A DNA stretch of 5,769 nt from Ruminococcus sp. (GCA_031262625.1 JAISHJ010000075.1:1-5769); one strand, 5' to 3'. Positions 1 to 5,753 are shown, numbered from the stretch's first letter. Notes: generated by a model not told the origin, from the letters alone. Translations and numbers: made by a program.

Positions 1-110
1 ACTACAGAGCCGGTTAAAAGCTGTCCGGCAGGTTTTGTCAACGCTTGCAGCGCAACTAAGAGCGCGATAAATACCGCAGTTTTTGCTATCCAATAGATTT
101 TTGTTTTCAT
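1..110 (-). CDS. ECF transporter S component, N-terminal fragment
   Basis: Partial gene cut by the left window edge; 36 codons are visible, starting MKTKIYWIAKTAVFIALL and continuing LQALTKPAGQLLTGSV. The short basic N-terminus, a hydrophobic first membrane helix (about residues 8-24) and the LQA-TKP-GQ-TGS pattern match, from memory, the start of substrate-binding S components of energy-coupling factor transporters. These are membrane proteins that bind a vitamin or other micronutrient and work with a shared EcfT and two ATPases; the substrate cannot be told from this fragment. The start is well supported by AAGGAGG at 118-124, seven bases before ATG. A terminator-like hairpin at 135-161 lies just upstream, so expression may be controlled in the leader. 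It is co-directional with the aldolase gene, 187 bp away. A generic hydrophobic N-terminus of another membrane protein is possible but less likely. Confidence 0.72.
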   Translation of the reverse strand, partial: MKTKIYWIAKTAVFIALLVALQALTKPAGQLLTGSV

Positions 111-130
111 GAAAATTCCTCCTTGTAATT

Positions 131-161
131 AAAACACGCTTCGGTAATTTCCCGAAGCGTG
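131..161 (-). terminator. Terminator-like hairpin in the ECF gene leader
   Basis: A perfect 10-bp inverted repeat (135-144 with 152-161, arms CACGCTTCGG and CCGAAGCGTG) encloses a 7-base loop. On the minus strand the stem is followed directly by TTTT (134-131). It ends only seven bases before the AAGGAGG ribosome binding site of the ECF gene. It could end the aldolase transcript, act as an attenuator for the transporter gene, or simply stabilise its mRNA 5' end. The T-run is short, so strength as a terminator is uncertain. No known riboswitch class was recognised upstream. Confidence 0.55.
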
Positions 162-178
162 CTAATACACCTATATAT

Positions 179-187
179 AGTATACCA
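179..187 (-). promoter_or_regulatory. Candidate extended -10 promoter for the ECF gene
   Basis: On the minus strand this reads TGGTATACT, an extended -10 element (TGn plus TATACT). No good -35 hexamer lies 16-18 bases upstream, which extended -10 promoters can tolerate. Transcription would begin near 172, giving a leader of about 60 bases that contains the hairpin at 135-161. Sequence match only. Confidence 0.35.
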
Positions 188-297
188 CAGTTATTCCGTA
201 GCATACGTGTATTACTCACTTTCGGTTCAGGTAACATAAAGTCAGCTTTACCGTTAGGGAATGTTATTAAATTTTCCGCTGTTAGTTCTGTATTCTG

Positions 298-1167
298 TTA
301 AGCTTTGCCGACAGAGCCGAACATCTCAAGCTTTTCCTTAACGGTAGCCTTGATTGCTTCATAGCCGGGAGCAAGAAGCTTGCGCGGGTCAAAGCCTTTG
401 CCTTCTAAGTCTTTTCCTGCTTCAATATAGCCGCGTGTAGCTTTTTGGAAAGCCCACTGACACTCTGTGTTAACGTTTATCTTAGCAACTCCGAGGGAGA
501 TCGCGTGCTTAATCATTTCGTCAGGTATGCCTGTTCCGCCGTGGAGTACGAGGGGCATATCGCCTACCTTTTCTTTAACTGCCGCGAGTGTCTCGAAAGA
601 CAAGCCTTTCCAGTCGGCAGGATATGCGCCGTGAATGTTGCCGATACCAGCCGCAAGCATTGTTACGCCGAGGTCAGCAATGCGCTTGCACTCGTCCGGG
701 TCAGCACATTCGCCCGCACCGATTACGCCGTCTTCTTCGCCGCCGATTGAACCGACTTCCGCCTCAATAGACAAACCTTTAGCGTTGCAGATTGCAACGA
801 GTTCTTTTGTCTTCTCGACATTTTCGTCGATAGGATAGTGCGAACCGTCAAACATAACGGAAGAGAAGCCGCTTTCGATGCACTTTTTTGCACCTTCATA
901 TGTTCCGTGATCAAGATGAAGCGCAACGGGAACAGTTATATTAAGTTCTTCAAGCATTGCGGAAGTCATAGCAGCAACAGTCTTAAAGCCCGTCATGTAT
1001 TTCCCTGCGCCTTCCGAAACGCCGAGGATTATCGGCGAGCGAAGTTCGTTAGCGGTAATTACAGCCGCTTTTGTCCACTCTAAGTTATTGATGTTTATCT
1101 GTGCAACAGCATATTTTCCGGCTGCCGCTTTCGCGAGCATATCTTTTGCAGAAACAAGTCTTGACAT
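298..1167 (-). CDS. fba: Class II fructose-1,6-bisphosphate aldolase
   Basis: Encodes a 289-residue cytoplasmic, metal-dependent aldolase that interconverts fructose-1,6-bisphosphate with glyceraldehyde-3-phosphate and dihydroxyacetone phosphate in glycolysis and gluconeogenesis. Visible family marks: HLDHG at 84-88, with the catalytic Asp86 and zinc ligand His87; the acidic EAEVGSIGG segment from 135; GNIHG with zinc ligand His179; LHGGTG with zinc ligand His209 and the phosphate-binding glycines; and NVNT at 231-234. Length is normal for the short GatY/KbaY/FbaA-like branch. A tagatose-bisphosphate aldolase is the main alternative, but the overall sequence fits the housekeeping Fba of clostridia. 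The ATG is preceded by TAAGGGG at 1177-1183 with a 9-base gap. It is divergent from the DUF1540 gene. The only downstream terminator candidate is the hairpin at 135-161, so read-through into the ECF gene is possible. Confidence 0.95.
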   Translation of the reverse strand: MSRLVSAKDMLAKAAAGKYAVAQININNLEWTKAAVITANELRSPIILGVSEGAGKYMTGFKTVAAMTSAMLEELNITVPVALHLDHGTYEGAKKCIESGFSSVMFDGSHYPIDENVEKTKELVAICNAKGLSIEAEVGSIGGEEDGVIGAGECADPDECKRIADLGVTMLAAGIGNIHGAYPADWKGLSFETLAAVKEKVGDMPLVLHGGTGIPDEMIKHAISLGVAKINVNTECQWAFQKATRGYIEAGKDLEGKGFDPRKLLAPGYEAIKATVKEKLEMFGSVGKA

Positions 1168-1212
1168 AATTTATATCCCCTTATATTTTATACTATTAAA
1201 TTACTTATCTTT

Positions 1213-1237
1213 ATTATAACCTATTTACGGAAGTAAA
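1213..1237 (-). promoter_or_regulatory. Candidate fba promoter with overlapping dyad
   Basis: The minus strand carries a perfect -10 TATAAT at 1213-1218, 45 bases before the fba ATG. The best -35 match at 17-base spacing (AAGATT, 1236-1241) is poor. A 5-bp dyad, TTTAC-GGAA-GTAAA (1224-1237), sits in the spacer where a regulator could bind. The surrounding AT-rich DNA makes chance matches common, so this is tentative. Confidence 0.4.
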
Positions 1238-1350
1238 TCTTTATTATTTTGTGAAATTTCTATGTAAAATATTAATAGGCGTAAAAAAAGAAGTTCTGCA
1301 CAAGATATTATCATGCCCCGAAAAATTAAATTTTGAAGGTGTTAATAATT

Positions 1351-1509
1351 ATGGCTAAGAATACCTGTATACACTGTACAGTCAGCGGATGCAAATATAA
1401 TACCCAATCCGACAACTTCTGCACACTTGAAGCGGTACAAATCGGAACACACGAATCAAACCCGAAAGTTCCCGAATGTGTAGACTGCCAATCTTTTGTA
1501 AAAGGTTAA
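1351..1509 (+). CDS. DUF1540 domain mini-protein
   Basis: A 52-residue protein beginning MAKNTCIHCTVSGCKYN, with six cysteines (C6, C9, C14, C24, C43, C46) and His8. The spacing C-x2-C-x4-C-x9-C-x18-C-x2-C, the GCKYN motif, the CTLEAVQIG stretch and the ending CVDCQSFVKG match the DUF1540 family of small Cys-rich proteins common in clostridia and bacilli. The family's function is unknown; the cysteine pattern suggests metal binding, which is inference. Some family proteins carry two copies of the domain; here there is one. The start is supported by GAAGGTG at 1335-1341, nine bases before ATG. The gene is monocistronic: fba is divergent on one side, and a strong terminator follows its stop by seven bases on the other. 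The protein was read directly from the sequence. Confidence 0.88.
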   Translation: MAKNTCIHCTVSGCKYNTQSDNFCTLEAVQIGTHESNPKVPECVDCQSFVKG

Positions 1510-1516
1510 TATGAAA

Positions 1517-1558
1517 AGCGGGAGTATAGCTTAAAGCTATACTCCCGCTAATATTTTT
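1517..1558. terminator. Bidirectional intrinsic terminator
   Basis: A perfect 16-bp inverted repeat pairs 1517-1532 with 1534-1549 (a realistic fold has 14 bp and a TTAAA loop). The core arm is GCGGGAGTATAGC. On the plus strand the stem is followed by AATATTTTT, ending the DUF1540 transcript; on the minus strand it is followed by TTTTCAT, ending the glmS transcript. It lies between two convergent genes, with stops at 1509 and 1580, which fits a shared terminator. Confidence 0.92.
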
Positions 1559-1579
1559 AGTAATTATACCGTTTGTCTA

Positions 1580-3424
1580 TTATTCTACAGTAACAGACTT
1601 CGCCAAATTCCTCGGCATATCAACATCGGTTCCGCGAAGAACGGCGGTGTAGTAAGCGATTAACTGCAAAGGCACACAGGTAATTATAGGCATAAATATA
1701 TCCTCCGCATCGGGGAGATTTACTCTTATGTCGTAGGCTTTTTCGTCGATAATCTGCTTCTCACGGGTGATGAGGAGTACCTTTGCGCCGCGCGCCTTAA
1801 CCTCCTTAATATTAGAAACGGTCTTGTCTATTAAAGCAGTTTGCGTCGCTACCGCGATTACAGGGGTGTCTTCGGTTATAAGCGAAATCGTTCCGTGTTT
1901 GAGTTCCCCTGCCGCGTAACTCTCCGAATGAATGTAAGAAATCTCTTTTAATTTAAGCGAACCCTCCATCGACAGCGCGTAGTCAAGCCCGCGCCCGATA
2001 TATAGAAGGCTTTCCGCATTCATAAGATTAGATGCCGCAAACTGGTAATCGGTCTTGTCTTCTAAAAGCTTTTCAACCAGTTCGGGGAGTTTTTGCAATT
2101 CCTTTATATATTCCCTGCATTTTTCTTCGGTAATCTTCCCCTTAGAAAGTGTGACCGCGAAGGCGATAAGATACATCATCTCAACCTGAACAGCGTAAGC
2201 CTTTGTAGAGCATACGGAAATTTCAGGTCCTGCGCTCATATAAAGCACCATATCAGCCGCACGCGCTATAGTCGAGCCTACGACATTTACTACCGCAAGA
2301 GTGTCCGCGCCGCACTCCTTCGCAAGCTTAAGAGCCGCAAGCGTATCGGCAGTTTCCCCCGATTGCGAAATAACTATACATAGGTCATGTTCATCTATAA
2401 GCGGATCGGCGTAACGCCATTCGGAAGCAATGTCAACCGTCACCGGCACTCTCGCTAAGCTTTCGAGCAGACTTTTACCGACAATTCCCGCGTGCATGGC
2501 AGAACCGCAGCCTACTATGAAAAATCTGCTGTAAGAATTTATTCTTTCACGCGTAAGCCCGAAATCTGAAAAGTCAGGCAGACCATCTTTAATTCTCACA
2601 GACATTGATGAAGCAAGCACAGAGGGCTGTTCGTGAATTTCTTTAAGCATGAAGTGTTCGTAGCCGCCCTTTTTAGCGGCGGAGATGTCCCAGTCAACAG
2701 TCCTAAGTTCTTTATCAATCGGGCGGCGGTGCTTATCAAGGAAAGCTATAGAATCAGGGTGAATTACGGCAATTTCGTCCGCTTCAAGAAGGTAATAGTC
2801 CTTAGTATACTCCATTATCGCCGCGACGTCGGAAGCGATGAAGTTGCCGTCCTGACCCTTCCCGACTATCAGCGGACTTTCTTTTTTTACCGCATAGATT
2901 GTATCGGAAAAGCCGCGGAAAAGTATCCCCAGCGCATATGCTCCCTTAATCTCCGCGCAAACTTTAATAATCGCTTCAACAGGGTCGCCGTCATAATAAT
3001 AATCTAAAAGCTTAACAACCGTCTCGGTGTCCGTCTCCGACTCGAAAGAGTAACCGGCGTTAAGTAAAAACTCCTTTATTTCGCGATAGTTTTCAATTAT
3101 ACCGTTGTGGACAATGCAAACACGCCCGTTTCCGATAGGGTGTGAGTTAATGTCTGACGGCTCACCGTGAGTAGCCCAGCGCGTATGCCCGATTCCGCAG
3201 GTTTGATGGGAAAAATCGGTGGAAAAATGGTTATCAGCACCCCTGTTAACAAGCGGTACAAGCCCTTCGTTTATCTTCCCCTTAGCCTTCGCAGTCCGTA
3301 TAGAGCCGTTCTCAAAAACAGCTATTCCGGCAGAATCATAACCCCTGTATTCAAGGCGTTTGAGCGATTCTATTAATATATCCGTACAGGGTCCGTGCCC
3401 CGTAAAACCGACAATTCCGCACAT
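1580..3424 (-). CDS. glmS: Glutamine--fructose-6-phosphate aminotransferase (isomerizing)
   Basis: GlmS converts fructose-6-phosphate and glutamine to glucosamine-6-phosphate and glutamate, the committed step toward UDP-GlcNAc for peptidoglycan. The 614-residue length is normal. The N-terminal class II glutaminase domain (about 1-240) begins MCGIVGFTG, with Cys2 as the nucleophile after Met removal, and carries YDSAG (29-33), HTRWATHG (80-87), HNGIIEN (106-112) and TDTE (131-134). Two SIS sugar-isomerase domains follow: the first with GCGSAMHAG (from 306), SQSGETADT (353-361) and CSTKAY (405-410); the second with IGRGLDYA (476-483) and EGSLKLKEISYIHSE (487-501). The C-terminus ends PRNLAKSVTVE, as in the family. 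At 308-309 Ser-Ala replaces the more usual Thr-Ser of the sugar-phosphate loop, probably a clade variant. A GGGGGAG ribosome binding site lies at 3430-3436. The gene follows uxuA by 46 bp, leaving no room for a glmS ribozyme. Confidence 0.97.
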   Translation of the reverse strand: MCGIVGFTGHGPCTDILIESLKRLEYRGYDSAGIAVFENGSIRTAKAKGKINEGLVPLVNRGADNHFSTDFSHQTCGIGHTRWATHGEPSDINSHPIGNGRVCIVHNGIIENYREIKEFLLNAGYSFESETDTETVVKLLDYYYDGDPVEAIIKVCAEIKGAYALGILFRGFSDTIYAVKKESPLIVGKGQDGNFIASDVAAIMEYTKDYYLLEADEIAVIHPDSIAFLDKHRRPIDKELRTVDWDISAAKKGGYEHFMLKEIHEQPSVLASSMSVRIKDGLPDFSDFGLTRERINSYSRFFIVGCGSAMHAGIVGKSLLESLARVPVTVDIASEWRYADPLIDEHDLCIVISQSGETADTLAALKLAKECGADTLAVVNVVGSTIARAADMVLYMSAGPEISVCSTKAYAVQVEMMYLIAFAVTLSKGKITEEKCREYIKELQKLPELVEKLLEDKTDYQFAASNLMNAESLLYIGRGLDYALSMEGSLKLKEISYIHSESYAAGELKHGTISLITEDTPVIAVATQTALIDKTVSNIKEVKARGAKVLLITREKQIIDEKAYDIRVNLPDAEDIFMPIITCVPLQLIAYYTAVLRGTDVDMPRNLAKSVTVE

Positions 3425-3470
3425 ATGGTCTCCCCCTTTTTATAATTATACCGTAAAACCGCAGGGTTTA
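3425..3470 (-). promoter_or_regulatory. uxuA-glmS spacer with a -10-like box
   Basis: The 46-bp spacer holds the glmS ribosome binding site and, on the minus strand, a perfect TATAAT at 3445-3450, about 20 bases before the glmS ATG. A small hairpin (AAACC-CTGC-GGTTT, 3456-3469) lies just upstream. No acceptable -35 is seen at 17-base spacing. It could be a weak internal promoter that uncouples glmS from uxuA, or simply AT-rich spacer. Confidence 0.25.
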
Positions 3471-4523
3471 TTACTGCTTATTAATAGCTTCCCATAATCC
3501 GTTAAGATACGAAGCACCGAGAGCTCTGTCGTAAAGCCCGTACCCCGGCATAGAAGCTTCTCCCCATATCATACGTCCGTGGTCGGGGCGGATAGGTCCT
3601 TCAAAGCCTATGTCGTAAAGAGCTTTCATTATCGCATACATATCGAATGTGCCGTCGGAGGAAAGGTGAGAAGCTTCCTCAAAATCTCCGGGAGAATTAA
3701 AGCGAAGATTTCGCACATGAGCAAAATGTATACGCCCCGGCAAAGCTTTTATCATCTCGGGAAGATTATTCTCACGGTTAGTTCCGTATGAGCCGGAACA
3801 GAACGTCACGCCGTTATGAACATTATCCACAGCATTCATAAGCCGCTTTATTCCGTCAAGATTAGTAATAATCCGAGGCAAGCCGAATACTTCCCAAGCC
3901 GGGTCGTCCGGGTGAATAGCCATCTTTATATTATATCTGTCGCAAACCGGCATTATTGCCTTGAGAAAATACACCAAGTTATCGAATAGCTTTTCAACCG
4001 TAACTTCACGGTACAAAGAAAACAGTTCCTTTATATTTTCCATGCGTTCGGGTTCCCAGCCCGGGAGGAGAAAGTCGCTGTCAAGAGAAGAAAACATATC
4101 TTCGGGAGTAAGTTTGTCAACCGCACCTTGATTATAAGCAAGAACTGTAGAACCGTCAGGGCGTTTACGCGCAAGTTCCGTCCGTGTCCAGTCGAAAACA
4201 GGCATGAAATTGTAGCAGACAAGGTTTACCCCTGCTTCCCCCAAATTTTCGAGGGTAGTTATGTAATTTTCGATATATTTATCGCGCAGGGGAGTAGCCG
4301 CTTTAATAGCATCGTGTACATTAACGGATTCAATTCCTAATAATAAAAGCCCTTCCGACTTAATTTCATCAATCAAGCTTAAAATACGCGATTTCTCCCA
4401 AATTTCACCGGCAGGAATATCATAAAGTGTAGAGATTACGCCCTGTACGCCGGGAATCTGTTTTATTTTCCAAAGCGGAACGGTATCGAATTCAGAACCG
4501 AACCAACGCAAAGCCATTTTCAT
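3471..4523 (-). CDS. uxuA: Mannonate dehydratase
   Basis: UxuA removes water from D-mannonate to give 2-keto-3-deoxy-D-gluconate in breakdown of D-glucuronate. It is a cytoplasmic, Mn2+/Fe2+-dependent TIM-barrel enzyme. The 350 residues show the family's order: LRWFG (5-9) and QIPGVQGVIST (22-32) near the start, FMPVFDWTRT (106-115), HPDDP with likely metal ligand His204, FCSGSYG with likely ligand Cys242, HFAHVRN with His269, IRPDHGR with Asp314, and PGYGLYDRALG (326-336). The ligand assignments follow known structures from memory. The ATG at 4523 is used because MKM(A/S/T) starts are common in the family; a second ATG two codons on is possible. Its Shine-Dalgarno signal is weak (GAAAG about 10 bases upstream). 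It probably shares a transcript with glmS; no uxuB, uxaC, kdgK or kdgA neighbour lies in this window, so its pathway partners are elsewhere. Confidence 0.95.
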   Translation of the reverse strand: MKMALRWFGSEFDTVPLWKIKQIPGVQGVISTLYDIPAGEIWEKSRILSLIDEIKSEGLLLLGIESVNVHDAIKAATPLRDKYIENYITTLENLGEAGVNLVCYNFMPVFDWTRTELARKRPDGSTVLAYNQGAVDKLTPEDMFSSLDSDFLLPGWEPERMENIKELFSLYREVTVEKLFDNLVYFLKAIMPVCDRYNIKMAIHPDDPAWEVFGLPRIITNLDGIKRLMNAVDNVHNGVTFCSGSYGTNRENNLPEMIKALPGRIHFAHVRNLRFNSPGDFEEASHLSSDGTFDMYAIMKALYDIGFEGPIRPDHGRMIWGEASMPGYGLYDRALGASYLNGLWEAINKQ

Positions 4524-4554
4524 AATTAATCAGCTTTCGTAATATAGTACTTAC

Positions 4555-4583
4555 ATTTTACTACAAAAGCAGATATAAGTCAA
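4555..4583 (-). promoter_or_regulatory. Near-consensus promoter for uxuA-glmS
   Basis: On the minus strand TTGACT (4583-4578) and TAAAAT (4560-4555) are separated by exactly 17 bases, a strong housekeeping-sigma match. Transcription would start near 4548, giving a leader of only about 25 bases before the uxuA ATG. The -35 box touches the foot of the hairpin at 4583-4608. No operator or catabolite-response (cre) site was recognised with confidence. Confidence 0.8.
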
Positions 4584-4608
4584 GCCCCCCTTAAAAATAA
4601 GGGGGGCT
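4583..4608 (-). terminator. Terminator-like GC hairpin before the uxuA promoter
   Basis: A perfect 11-bp inverted repeat, AGCCCCCCTTA (4583-4593) with TAAGGGGGGCT (4598-4608), has a 4-base loop. It lies between the Cys-rich gene and uxuA, both on the minus strand, and could stop read-through from upstream. On neither strand is it followed by a clean T-run (minus: TGACTTATAT), so it is terminator-like rather than canonical. Confidence 0.55.
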
Positions 4609-4742
4609 AATCTATACGGAAGATATAAAGCAAGCAGAGATATTTTGGTACAGTAATAAACTACAGAGTAGTTTTCCCTCAGACTGAGCTATTCGCCAAA
4701 CATAATTAAGAAATAATTATGCAGTCCGGGAGGGGTGGGGGT
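4609..4742. other. Non-coding stretch with small inverted repeats
   Basis: No gene is seen here. Three inverted repeats occur in under 70 bp: AAACTAC-AGA-GTAGTTT (4658-4674), CTCAG-A-CTGAG (4678-4688) and ATAATTA-AGAAA-TAATTAT (4702-4720). TTTGG (4644-4648) can also pair with CCAAA (4696-4700), closing a possible branched structure around the first two. It belongs to the non-coding interval between the Cys-rich gene stop (4795) and the uxuA start (4523). It may be 3' UTR of the Cys-rich gene, a small RNA or unused spacer; strand and role are not decidable. Confidence 0.4.
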
Positions 4743-4763
4743 TTGGGGGAGGAGGGGGGCGGG
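4728..4763 (+). other. G-quadruplex motif
   Basis: On the plus strand four G-runs, GGG (4728-4730), GGGG (4732-4735), GGGGG (4737-4741) and GGGGG (4745-4749), are joined by loops of 1, 1 and 3 bases. Two more runs follow at 4754-4759 and 4761-4763. This satisfies the usual G3+N1-7 rule with very short loops. The G-rich strand is the template for the Cys-rich gene, just past its stop, so the RNA there is C-rich. Confidence 0.7.
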
Positions 4764-4786
4764 TCACCGCTCCCCTCCTCCCCCAA
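4743..4786 (-). terminator. Very strong GC hairpin after the Cys-rich gene
   Basis: Fifteen perfect base pairs join TTGGGGGAGGAGGGG (4743-4757) to its complement at 4772-4786. Five more, one a G-U, extend inward to a 4-base loop (GTCA, 4763-4766). It begins nine bases past the stop codon of the Cys-rich gene. On the minus strand the stem is followed by a C-rich tract, not a T-run, so it is not a classical intrinsic terminator. It may still pause polymerase or protect the mRNA 3' end from exonucleases. Confidence 0.65.
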
Positions 4787-4794
4787 CGTACCCT

Positions 4795-5745
4795 TTAGCA
4801 CGAGCAGTCACAGCCGCAGTTGAAGGGGGAAGCGGCGTCTTTTTCGGGCTGGGGATAGAAAGCGGAGACGGGGAATTGGAGACCGCCGAAGACTTCGCAG
4901 GGGGACTCAGCCATACCGACAGCGGAAGGTGAGCAGTCCTTGCAGGGTATGCAGTAGTCGTAAGCGGGAACTATGATGGAAACGGGGCGAGAGAGGGAGA
5001 TTATGGAGAAGAGACCGAGAGTAACGTATAACATTCTCTTGTAGGGTTTGCAGTTACAGCCTGTATTACAGCCTGTATTACAGCCTGTGTTGCAGCCGTT
5101 ATTGCAGCCGCAGCCTGTGTTGCAGCCCGAATTGCAACCGCAACCGCAGCTGCAAGGTATGTACTGGTCGGGGCAAACGCCGGGATCGGGAGCGTTGGGA
5201 GGAACGCAAACGAATTTTGCATCGAGGAGGATGGGGTCAACGACATTGAGAGTAGCTTTGGGAGCGGTGGGGTTGCCGTTGCCGCAGGTGCAAGCTTTCT
5301 CGCAATAGTCTTGTTTGTTACATCCGCAATCGGTGAAGCTGTCGGGAAGTTTCGTATCGGTGGAAGCGTAAACCTTAGAAGTACCTTCCGAGCCGTAGAG
5401 GATAGCCTTTTTGCTCCAGATAGCAGAGCCGCAAAGGGTAGTACCGCAGCCTTTGTTAGCGCAAGCCTGAATTTGGTTGTACGCTTCGGCAACGATTTTA
5501 AACTTAAAGGTTATGTCAACGCTGTAGTAACCTTCTTTGAAGGGGAGAGAATTAACGGATAGACACACATCTTCGATTTCGACACATTTGCCTCTGACAA
5601 TCGTAAGGTCATCTGTAATTTCGGGGGTACAGTGTGACAGCGTAACGGGGAGGTCGCTTATGCAGTCGCGGTCTGTACAGCTGTCAAAGACCCGTTGAAC
5701 TTCAACGCAAACTGCCTCTTTGAAGCAGTTATATTTTTCGTTCAT
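4795..5745 (-). CDS. Cys-rich protein with CNTG repeats, unknown function
   Basis: A 316-residue protein with 37 cysteines (about 12%). It starts MNEKYNCFKEAVCVEVQRVF and has no signal peptide or clear membrane helix. Three parts are visible: an N-terminal region (1-135) with FKEGYYSVDITFKFKI and KKAILYGSEG; a central Cys-rich linker (140-232) ending in Gly-Cys-Asn-Thr repeats; and a C-terminal region with LYVTLGLFSIISLSRPVSII and PAYDYCIPCKDC, ending CGCDCSC. The segments outside the repeat resemble, from memory, uncharacterised Cys-rich proteins of clostridia that share the YSVDITF, ILYGSEG, VTLGLF and PAYD-CIP motifs; no function is known to me. Many cysteines suggest metal binding or a disulfide-linked structural layer such as a spore coat, but this is speculation. 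Codons favour C/T endings (28 of 37 Cys are TGC; many CTC, CCC, GCT), as in highly expressed genes. AGGAGG at 5754-5759 sits eight bases before ATG; the promoter is outside the window. Confidence 0.85.
   Translation of the reverse strand: MNEKYNCFKEAVCVEVQRVFDSCTDRDCISDLPVTLSHCTPEITDDLTIVRGKCVEIEDVCLSVNSLPFKEGYYSVDITFKFKIVAEAYNQIQACANKGCGTTLCGSAIWSKKAILYGSEGTSKVYASTDTKLPDSFTDCGCNKQDYCEKACTCGNGNPTAPKATLNVVDPILLDAKFVCVPPNAPDPGVCPDQYIPCSCGCGCNSGCNTGCGCNNGCNTGCNTGCNTGCNCKPYKRMLYVTLGLFSIISLSRPVSIIVPAYDYCIPCKDCSPSAVGMAESPCEVFGGLQFPVSAFYPQPEKDAASPFNCGCDCSC
5050..5154 (-). repeat. Coding tandem repeat, 12-bp unit (Cys-Asn-Thr-Gly)
   Basis: This lies within the Cys-rich gene (residues 198-232). Short CGC, CNSG, CNNG and CNTG units alternate, with Cys every second or fourth residue. 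The last three 12-bp units (5056-5067, 5068-5079, 5080-5091) are nearly identical: the first two are the same and the third differs at one base. These last copies use TGT for Cys, unlike the TGC of the earlier ones, which points to recent duplication by slippage. Copy number is likely to vary between strains. Confidence 0.9.
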
Positions 5746-5753
5746 GTGAGAAT

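Noticed and set aside
1..236. Open minus-strand frame from an ATG at 236 running off the left edge, overlapping the ECF gene
   Set aside because: It lacks a ribosome binding site, crosses the hairpin and the ECF ribosome binding site, and its peptide resembles nothing known. The ECF frame has a strong site and family-like sequence.
218..240. ACCTGAACC on the minus strand, recalling the TPP riboswitch core
   Set aside because: No CTGAGA motif lies upstream and the rest of the conserved core is missing; no riboswitch class could be named.
445..1219. Several plus-strand frames opposite fba
   Set aside because: They are antisense shadows of a clear aldolase gene with no ribosome binding sites or recognisable motifs.
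4680..4699. tRNA-like start on the minus strand (GGCGAATAGCTCAGTCTGAG)
   Set aside because: It resembles a tRNA acceptor and D-arm start, but no anticodon arm, T-arm GTTCGA motif or matching 3' acceptor follows.
4735..4932. 65-codon plus-strand frame with a Gly/Pro-rich start
   Set aside because: It arises from the GC hairpin plus the antisense of the Cys-rich gene's 3' end, with no homology-like features.
5048..5308. Plus-strand frame coding for Gln-Pro-Val-Leu repeats
   Set aside because: It is the antisense reading of the 12-bp coding repeat, without a ribosome binding site.
5001..5492. 163-codon minus-strand frame inside the Cys-rich gene
   Set aside because: Its Ala/Thr/Gln-rich repeat peptide is an out-of-frame reading of the Cys-Asn-Thr-Gly repeat, and it lacks family features.
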